From Alteromonas naphthalenivorans (GTDB lineage: Bacteria; Pseudomonadota; Gammaproteobacteria; Enterobacterales; Alteromonadaceae), in contig NC_015554.1 in the NCBI RefSeq assembly GCF_000213655.1, positions 62,001 through 126,000 of the forward strand: a stretch of DNA of 64,000 nucleotides, read 5' to 3'. This document shows positions 58,669 through 64,000 of the stretch, piece after piece. The position numbers and the translations under genes are program-made. Below the pieces are notes generated by a model. That model was not told the DNA's origin. It saw only the letters and a program-made list of their open reading frames with translations, and ran no database searches. How positions within the stretch are numbered: the first letter of the stretch is position 1; each line of letters begins with the position of its first letter.

Positions 58669-58932
58669 ATGACTACCCCAAAACCTAAAAACCAAGAGCT
58701 CAAAACCCCAGGTCGCTACCGCCATTATAAAGGCAGTGATTACGACGTTTATGAAGTAGCGACACATTCAGAAGACGAGTCTTCTTTAGTGGTATATCGC
58801 CCATGTTATGGCGAAAAAGCCCTGTGGGTGCGCCCATTAAGTATGTTTGAAGAAGAGGTGCTGGTAGAAGGTAAGTCTGTCCCTCGATTTGCTTATATTG
58901 GTGAGATCCCAAACGATGAAAAAATGATCTGA
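58669..58932 (+). CDS. DUF1653 domain protein
   Basis: An 87-residue soluble protein. PGRYRHYKGSDYDVYEVATH and LWVRPLSMFEEEV are the signature of DUF1653, a small beta-barrel family of unknown function. GGAGCC precedes the ATG. No partner is evident nearby. Confidence 0.85.
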   Translation: MTTPKPKNQELKTPGRYRHYKGSDYDVYEVATHSEDESSLVVYRPCYGEKALWVRPLSMFEEEVLVEGKSVPRFAYIGEIPNDEKMI

Positions 58933-58997
58933 ACCGCAAACTAGGTCATAGTGTATTTAAATCTATTCAATAATAAGCACTCTTTAAGGGAACCCTA

Positions 58998-59873
58998 ATG
59001 ACGCACAAATTTACCCGAACTTTTCTACTTGCTGCAAGTTTAGTCTCGACTACCTTCATTCCAGCCGCTTTTTCGCAAGACCGCTTCGAAAAGGTTGAAA
59101 TAGAGGCAACAGCACTAAAAGGTTCTGTGCATATGTTAACGGGGATGGGTGGCAATATCGGCGTTTCTGCCGGTGACGATGGCATTCTAATTATTGACGA
59201 TCAATTCGCCCCTTTAGCTGAAAAAATTGCGACGGCACTCGGCGAGCTTGGTAGCGATAAACCAAAGTATGTGATTAACACCCATTACCACGGCGACCAT
59301 ACAGGCTCGAACGCGTTCTTCCACAGCCACAAAGGCGCGACTATTCTCGCCCACGATAACGTGCGCGTTCGATTAGCCAACGATGAAAAAGTATCGCCAG
59401 ATGCGCTACCCGCTATCACTTATGAAAACGGCATTAAGTTACATTTCAACGGTGAAACCATTCACATTATGCATCTTGAATCAGGGCACACCGACGGCGA
59501 TAGCATAGTGTGGTTTGAACAACCGGATGTTTTGCACACAGGTGACTTGTACTTTAGTGGGTTATTTCCATTTATTGATTTGAATTCTGGTGGCAGTGTT
59601 GAAGGTTACATTGATTCAGTAAAGCAAGTGTTAGCGAAAATAGATGACGATACTGTGCTCATTCCTGGTCATGGTGAACTTAGCAACAAAGCTGAGTACA
59701 CTACCTTTCTTGCCATGATTGAAGAAACTTTTGCCTTTGTAAAAGCGCAGAAAGCAAAAGGCATGAGCCTTGAAGCAATTACTGAAACAGGGCTCGATAG
59801 TAAATGGGATAAGTGGGCGTGGAGCTTCATTTCTGAAGAGAAGTGGATTGCAACACTTTACGAAGAAGCTTAA
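58998..59873 (+). CDS. Secreted MBL-fold metallo-hydrolase
   Basis: A 291-residue protein with a signal peptide (cleavage near AAFSQ, about residue 26) and a metallo-beta-lactamase fold. Metal ligands appear in NTHYHGDHTG, LESGHTDGDS, HTGDLYFSG and IPGHGE. Similar secreted hydrolases (cyclase-like, quinoprotein relay-type or beta-lactamase-like) are common in marine bacteria; the substrate is unknown. Followed by the DUF917 remnant with almost no gap. Confidence 0.85.
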   Translation: MTHKFTRTFLLAASLVSTTFIPAAFSQDRFEKVEIEATALKGSVHMLTGMGGNIGVSAGDDGILIIDDQFAPLAEKIATALGELGSDKPKYVINTHYHGDHTGSNAFFHSHKGATILAHDNVRVRLANDEKVSPDALPAITYENGIKLHFNGETIHIMHLESGHTDGDSIVWFEQPDVLHTGDLYFSGLFPFIDLNSGGSVEGYIDSVKQVLAKIDDDTVLIPGHGELSNKAEYTTFLAMIEETFAFVKAQKAKGMSLEAITETGLDSKWDKWAWSFISEEKWIATLYEEA

Positions 59874-59875
59874 GT

Positions 59876-60349
59876 AAGCCTGTAAGTGAGCATCTACCCA
59901 AAGCTCCCGAGGAAGCACAACTAAAAACCGTAAGGAGCAGTTGTAATACTGCTCCTACACCAGCCCCTTTTCATATGGCTGGGTCAGGTTTATTCACCGT
60001 AGGTTCTGATATCAATACTCCCTCGGAATCTGCTTTGGCATTAGGGCTAGATGAAGGGAATGACGCAGGACATACCTACCAGTTAGGGGTTAAGAACGAA
60101 AACCTAGTCAGCTACTACGATGGTAAAGTGGATGTGACTATTCCAGATCTCATTTGTGTAATTGATGAGAATACTGGTGAGCCAGTGACCAATCCGCATT
60201 ATGAAATTGGCCAATCGTTAGCGGTGATTATTTTGCCTGCGCCTGATGCATTTTTAACCCCAAAGGGCTTAGCTACCTTTGGTCCAGCGTATGTTGGTGT
60301 AGATGCGCCTTATCGCCCAGCTAGCTTGCAAAACAGGCACAATAAATAG
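59876..60349 (+). pseudogene. C-terminal remnant of a DUF917 (S-methylthiohydantoin desulfurase-like) gene
   Basis: The last 100 or so codons match the C-terminal domain of DUF917 proteins, which accompany hydantoinases: VKNENLVSYYDGKVDVTIPD, LICVIDENTGEPVT, AVIILPAPDAFLTPKGL. The N-terminal two-thirds are missing. The frame continues back into the preceding hydrolase gene (to 59843), but that overlap is in the wrong phase for any known domain and no ribosome-binding site fits. No hydantoinase gene remains. The residues before about codon 60 are not recognisable. Confidence 0.72.
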
Positions 60350-60441
60350 GTGTAAATTAGACGTATTGCGCGTTGCTTAGCGCGCCAAGCTTGTTTATGC
60401 TCAATGCCTGCTACTATTAACGTTTTAAAAAAGGGTGCATC

Positions 60442-61296
60442 GTGTGTGAACTGCTTGGCATGAGTGCCAATACGCCAACTGATTTGTGTTTTAGCTTTAC
60501 CGGTCTCACCCGACGTGGTGGCGAGACAGGCCCGCACAAAGATGGCTGGGGCATGGCATTTTATGAAGGCAAGGGCATTCGCCTTTTTCACGATCCAGAG
60601 CCCTGTGCTACCTCTCAAATTGCAGAGTTTGTATCTCACCTGCCGATTAAAAGCGAAACGGCTATTTGTCATATTCGCCAAGCTAATGTAGGCAATATAA
60701 ACCTTGCTAACACCCACCCTTTCACCCGTGAAATGTGGGGTAAGTATTGGGTGTTTGCCCACAATGGGCAGCTGCCTAACTTTGTACCTCGTGAAGGCAT
60801 GTATGAAGCCGTTGGGGATACCGACAGCGAAGCCATGTTCTGCGACTTAATGAATCAGGTGCGCGAGAACTTGCCTCGTGATGCGATGCCGCAACAATTG
60901 GCCGATACACTGGTGGATATCGCAAAAGGCTACGCAGAGCAGGGCGTATTCAATTGTTTATTAAGCAATGGCGACTGGTTGTTTTCATTTTGTAGCACCA
61001 AAATGGCGAGCATTACCCGCCGTGCCCCGTTTGGCCCAGCTTGCCTCAGCGACGTGGAGGTAGAGATTGATTTTGCTGCAGAAACCACACCCAACGATGT
61101 GGTGAGTATCATTGCCACTGCGCCACTAACTCATGACGAACAATGGGATATTTACGAGCGTGGTGAATGGAAACTATGGCAGCAAGGCGAGGTGATTGCC
61201 AGCGGTAAAGTGGATGTTCCTGTGCACAAATCTGAAGCGGCCATGACAAGTCCGAGCCCTGATCCTAGCGCTAACTCACTCAAGCTCAATCCTTAG
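60442..61296 (+). CDS. Class II glutamine amidotransferase (YafJ-like)
   Basis: A 284-residue Ntn-hydrolase-fold protein. The GTG start puts the nucleophile Cys at position 2 (MCELLGM), exposed after removal of the initiator. Also seen are GPHKDGWGMAFYEGKG, CHIRQANVGNINLANTHPF and FAHNGQLPNF, as in YafJ/GATase type 2 proteins. It has no synthase domain, so the acceptor is unknown. It is an intact gene between two gene remnants. Confidence 0.9.
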   Translation: MCELLGMSANTPTDLCFSFTGLTRRGGETGPHKDGWGMAFYEGKGIRLFHDPEPCATSQIAEFVSHLPIKSETAICHIRQANVGNINLANTHPFTREMWGKYWVFAHNGQLPNFVPREGMYEAVGDTDSEAMFCDLMNQVRENLPRDAMPQQLADTLVDIAKGYAEQGVFNCLLSNGDWLFSFCSTKMASITRRAPFGPACLSDVEVEIDFAAETTPNDVVSIIATAPLTHDEQWDIYERGEWKLWQQGEVIASGKVDVPVHKSEAAMTSPSPDPSANSLKLNP

Positions 61297-61306
61297 AAAG
61301 TCACAA

Positions 61307-61335
61307 CTGTCACGTAATTGTCACCGTACTGTAAT
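61307..61335 (+). promoter_or_regulatory. PHO-box array in front of a gene remnant
   Basis: Three half-sites with an 11-bp period: CTGTCAC (61307), TTGTCAC (61318) and CTGTAAT (61329), with 4-base spacers GTAA and CGTA. The match to CTGTCAT-N4-CTGTCAT is as good as that before the phosphate cotransporter. It points toward the alginate-export-type remnant starting at 61390. Confidence 0.72.
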
Positions 61336-61389
61336 TGACTTCCACCCTTACATATCTGAATATCCATATATTACAAATTTCATATGTGA

Positions 61390-61920
61390 CTTGCCGAAGC
61401 ATACGTTAATGCTCCGCAGTTCTATGATGGTTCAATTAATCACTGGCTAAACCCAAACCTAGCCTTTCAGCACTATTACACCAGTGGTGATGATAACCCC
61501 AATGACAACCGCTATGATCAGTTTGAACGGTTATTTGGTGGCAGGCGCACCGACTTAAACAATACTTCTATTCATGGGCCGTTAACACCTGCAAACCTAA
61601 CTGCGACAGGGTTTCGCGTTGAGTTTCGCCCACATGCAAACTGGGATGGCAGGATTCATTATTCTGCCGCTACCTTGTCGTCAAACACAGATAGCTTTGT
61701 TATTGGTAAATATCAGGATCCGTCAGGGCAAAGCGGTGATGATATTGGCCACACAGTCGATTCCCGTATCCGTTTTTGGACAGACGATAAAGCATGGATG
61801 TTTGATGCAGGTTTCTCGCTATTGTTCGCGGGCAATTACCTTGAGTCGATACGAGAGCAAGAGGGTTTGCCTACCTCCACCACGCGCTTCGGTTATGTGC
61901 AATTGAGCTATCAATTTTAG
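61390..61920 (+). pseudogene. C-terminal remnant of an alginate-export-family outer-membrane porin
   Basis: About 176 codons in one open frame, without a start codon or signal peptide, preceded by an in-frame TGA at 61387. NPNLAFQHYYTSGDDNPND, FERLFGGRRTDLNN, IHGPLTPANLTATGFRVEF and the final barrel strand FGYVQLSYQF fit the C-terminal part of alginate-export (AlgE-like) barrels. The N-terminal half is gone, and the region now begins about 55 bases after a PHO-box promoter. Not translatable as an outer-membrane protein. Confidence 0.78.
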
Positions 61921-61959
61921 CCAAAGAAACCTTACTGCGATTGTTTAAACGTAGAGCGA

Positions 61960-62907
61960 CTATGCGTTGAGGGTTTCTACAATCAACGACTGAATTTTTT
62001 GATAACGTAATGGCAACGAACGGTGGGGCGTTTTCACAAAGTAAAGAGGTTCGGCAACATCGTTTGTGGCGGGGTATATCGTTAAACTTTCAGTGGCGTT
62101 GGTAAAGCTATCAAGTACTTTAATGGGCAGTACGGTAAAGCCCAGCCCTTTGCTTACGGGTAATAAAATTTGAGACAGCTGATTAATGTAACCACGCTTT
62201 GGCAACCGACTAGGATCTAATTGCATTAGGGCCTGCTCGCCCGAGTGGCTAAAGTAAAGTTTTAGGTAGTGCATGGCGTCGGGGTGGTTAATTAACCCAA
62301 GCGATAGCAAGATATCGGCAATGTCTTTCTCTTGGCTACTTCTAGCATTATCAGCACTATTATCAGCACTATTCGTACTTAAATTACCAAGAGCACCTTT
62401 GGGCAATATAAGCCCCAAAGATTCGCTACCGATCTTTTCAGACGAAAACAATTCTTCATCCGGTTGTTGCGTGACGATGCCTAATTCTAGAGTAGATGCG
62501 TGAATGCTATTGAGGATGGTTCGGTTGGGCGCAACTTCTAAATGTATACTCAAACTCGGATGGGCAACCTGTAGCTCAACAAGTACAGGGTACAAACGCT
62601 GAGCCAACGCACCCGAGCAACCAATTAAACACTTTCCTTCGTAGGGCGCATCAAACTTTAAGCTTTCTATGAGTGCCTGTTCATGCTTACTCAAGCTTTG
62701 CGCATAGTCGTAAACCCGTTGCCCTTGTTCAGTTAACTCTACACCTTTACCCAAGCGAATGAGCAACTCACAGCCACAGGCTACTTCCAACTTTTTTATG
62801 TGTTGGCTCACACCGGGCTGCGTCATAAATCGTTGTTCTGCGGTACGGGTAAAATTCCCCGTTTCTACTAGCACTTTGAACGTATCAAGCCACTGTGGAT
62901 TTAGCAT
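61960..62907 (-). CDS. LysR-type transcriptional regulator
   Basis: A 315-residue regulator with N-terminal winged helix (FTRTAEQRFMTQPGVSQHIKKL, about 19-40) and a substrate-binding domain. A short low-complexity insert, NSADNSADN near residue 180, arises from a repeated 12-base unit and is unlike its surroundings. It is divergent from the VOC-family gene. Target genes and effector are unknown; the remnant on its other side may once have been a target. Confidence 0.9.
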   Translation of the reverse strand: MLNPQWLDTFKVLVETGNFTRTAEQRFMTQPGVSQHIKKLEVACGCELLIRLGKGVELTEQGQRVYDYAQSLSKHEQALIESLKFDAPYEGKCLIGCSGALAQRLYPVLVELQVAHPSLSIHLEVAPNRTILNSIHASTLELGIVTQQPDEELFSSEKIGSESLGLILPKGALGNLSTNSADNSADNARSSQEKDIADILLSLGLINHPDAMHYLKLYFSHSGEQALMQLDPSRLPKRGYINQLSQILLPVSKGLGFTVLPIKVLDSFTNATESLTIYPATNDVAEPLYFVKTPHRSLPLRYQKIQSLIVETLNA

Positions 62908-63006
62908 GGTATAAATTAAAATTATGGATTTGAGAATTAATCATAATTTCTAGTGTTTGCTTTGTCTAGTTAATATACGTGCATACTTTACTCCGAGGAG
63001 ATAACG

Positions 63007-63522
63007 ATGACTGAAGCAGTTAACACCCCTTATCCACGTACATTTTCGCACATTGGTATTTCGGTTCCAGACCTTGATGCCGCAGTTAAATTTTACACTG
63101 AAGTACTAGGCTGGTACTTAATTATGAAGCCCACTGAGATTGTTGAAGATGATTCAGCCATTGGCGAGATGTGTACCGACGTATTTGGTGCAGGTTGGGA
63201 TAAATTCCGTATTGCTCACCTTTCAACGGGCGACCGTGTGGGTGTAGAAATTTTCGAGTTTAAAAATCAGGAAAACCCTGAAAATAACTTCGAATACTGG
63301 AAAACGGGCGTGTTCCATTTCTGTGTTCAAGACCCTGACGTTGAAGGCTTGGCAGAAAAAATTGTAGAAGCCGGTGGTAAAAAGCGCATGAAAGCACCGC
63401 GTTACTATTACCCAGGCGAGAAGCCTTACCGCATGATTTACATGGAAGACCCGTTTGGCAACATTTTAGAAATTTATAGCCACAGCTATGAACTTCATTA
63501 TGCCAGCGGTGCCTATCAATAG
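63007..63522 (+). CDS. VOC-superfamily protein (lactoylglutathione lyase-like)
   Basis: A 171-residue vicinal-oxygen-chelate fold protein. FSHIGISVPDLDAAVKFYTEVLGWY carries the first metal-ligand His, and FHFCVQDPDVEGLA and MEDPFGNILEIYSHSYE the later His and Glu. It may be a glyoxalase-like lyase or dioxygenase; the substrate is unknown. GAGGAG precedes the ATG. The stop codon lies inside a 16-bp tandem repeat. Confidence 0.87.
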   Translation: MTEAVNTPYPRTFSHIGISVPDLDAAVKFYTEVLGWYLIMKPTEIVEDDSAIGEMCTDVFGAGWDKFRIAHLSTGDRVGVEIFEFKNQENPENNFEYWKTGVFHFCVQDPDVEGLAEKIVEAGGKKRMKAPRYYYPGEKPYRMIYMEDPFGNILEIYSHSYELHYASGAYQ

Positions 63523-63578
63523 GTAAAGAAGGCAATAGGTAAAGAAGGCAATAGATAAAGAAGCACAATAGGTAAAGG
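63517..63578 (+). repeat. 16-bp tandem repeat covering the VOC gene stop codon
   Basis: The unit CAATAGGTAAAGAAGG is repeated about 3.8 times with periods 16, 16 and 17. The first unit contains the stop codon TAG (63520-63522). Probably formed by slippage. Confidence 0.85.
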
Positions 63579-63600
63579 CGAGTGGCTCACTCGCCTTTTT
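63575..63600 (+). terminator. Terminator of the VOC-family gene
   Basis: Stem AAGGCGAGTG / CACTCGCCTT with GCT loop, followed by Ts. Confidence 0.9.
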
Positions 63601-63641
63601 AATGGGCAGGAAAGCTACCGTATTGGTACTTCTATTAGCAC

Positions 63642-64000
63642 TTAACCCCATTGCCCCGCAACATAAGGGTTGCTGGCTTTTTCTTTTGCTACCGTGGTGG
63701 TAGGGCCATGACCAGGATAAATCTCCATATCGTCAGGCAGCGTTAAAATATTCGCGTTTATTGAATCGATTAGCTGTTGATGATTTCCCTGAGGGAAATC
63801 AGTGCGCCCAATCGAGCCTGCAAAAATCACATCACCTACAATAACCTTGTTACTCGTTCGCTCCACCAGAACCACATGGCCAGGGGTATGTCCCGGACAG
63901 TGCAGCACCTCAAGCGTTAGCTCGCCAACTGAAATGGTATCTTTGTCATTTAACCATTGGTTAGGCACAAAGGGCGTGGCAGGTGGAAAGCCAAACATTT
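63642..64000 (-). CDS. YcbL-like MBL-fold hydrolase (glyoxalase II family), C-terminal part
   Basis: The last 118 or more codons of a cytoplasmic metallo-beta-lactamase-fold hydrolase run off the right edge. FGFPPATPFVPNQWLND, VLHCPGHTPGHVVLVE, VGDVIFAGSIGRTDFPQGN and YPGHGPTTT match the C-terminal part of YcbL-type glyoxalase II proteins. The metal-binding THxHxDH motif would be beyond the edge. The ATG at 63998 is internal to the family alignment, so the gene must continue to the right. Confidence 0.9.
   Translation of the reverse strand, partial: MFGFPPATPFVPNQWLNDKDTISVGELTLEVLHCPGHTPGHVVLVERTSNKVIVGDVIFAGSIGRTDFPQGNHQQLIDSINANILTLPDDMEIYPGHGPTTTVAKEKASNPYVAGQWG

Noticed and set aside
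59843..59875. DUF917 frame beginning inside the preceding hydrolase gene
   Set aside because: The overlap is a shadow of the hydrolase's coding sequence; the recognisable homology begins later.

Overview
This looks like chromosomal DNA of a marine gammaproteobacterium of the Alteromonas type. The signs are a Na+-pumping NADH dehydrogenase (nqrABCDEF with apbE and nqrM), a CrbS/CrbR-type acetate switch, the argR/mdh divergent pair, FabV, an Oar-like TonB receptor and AT-leaning coding sequence. This is inference from gene content; no rRNA or tRNA gene was seen. Most of the window is core metabolism, with scattered signs of recent decay.

Layout. 1-2 kb: the right end of an IS21-family element has removed the front half of a catalase gene, leaving the catalase C-terminus and its ankyrin partner. 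2-6 kb: an orphan HBM-like membrane sensor, a Tas-like aldo-keto reductase and a Na+/phosphate cotransporter behind a PHO-box array. 6-22.5 kb: an acetate-use region with a DcaP-like porin, acs and crbR, then crbS, DUF4212, the acetate-type symporter, a DUF294/CBS nucleotidyltransferase and a DEDDh exonuclease. The crbR and crbS halves are separated by a rimK operon and a small MscS channel. 22.5-31 kb: response-regulator diguanylate cyclase, MAPEG, fasciclin, TPR lipoprotein, 2OG oxygenase, nupC-udk, and an unrecognised two-gene membrane pair. 31-38 kb: an intact Oar-like TonB receptor, a DJ-1 protein and a twice-frameshifted second TonB receptor. 38-49.5 kb: a candidate small RNA, argR, mdh, a 165-bp tandem repeat, an orphan secreted protein, katG, ppc, fklB, fabV. 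50-57 kb: nqr operon, apbE, nqrM. 57-64 kb: SOS-controlled dinB, DUF1653, metallo-hydrolases, a class II amidotransferase, two gene remnants (DUF917 and alginate-export type), LysR, VOC protein and a partial YcbL-like hydrolase.

How it works together. Acetate would enter through the symporter (and perhaps the porin), be sensed by CrbS, signalled to CrbR and activated by Acs. A shared palindrome, GACYWWRGTC, occurs several times before acs/porin and twice before the symporter operon, so it is a candidate CrbR operator. Ppc and Mdh feed and turn the TCA cycle, and Nqr converts NADH to sodium-motive force that the Na+-coupled symporters (acetate, phosphate) can use. PHO boxes precede the phosphate transporter and, strikingly, the headless outer-membrane gene remnant near 61.3 kb.

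The most interesting points for follow-up are the palindrome family linking acs and the symporter, the PHO-box promoter left in front of a deleted gene, an attenuator-like leader on rimK, a candidate small RNA near 38.75 kb, and an unassigned membrane-sensor-like gene pair at 29.2-31.0 kb. I see no CRISPR array, no phage and no clear new defence system.
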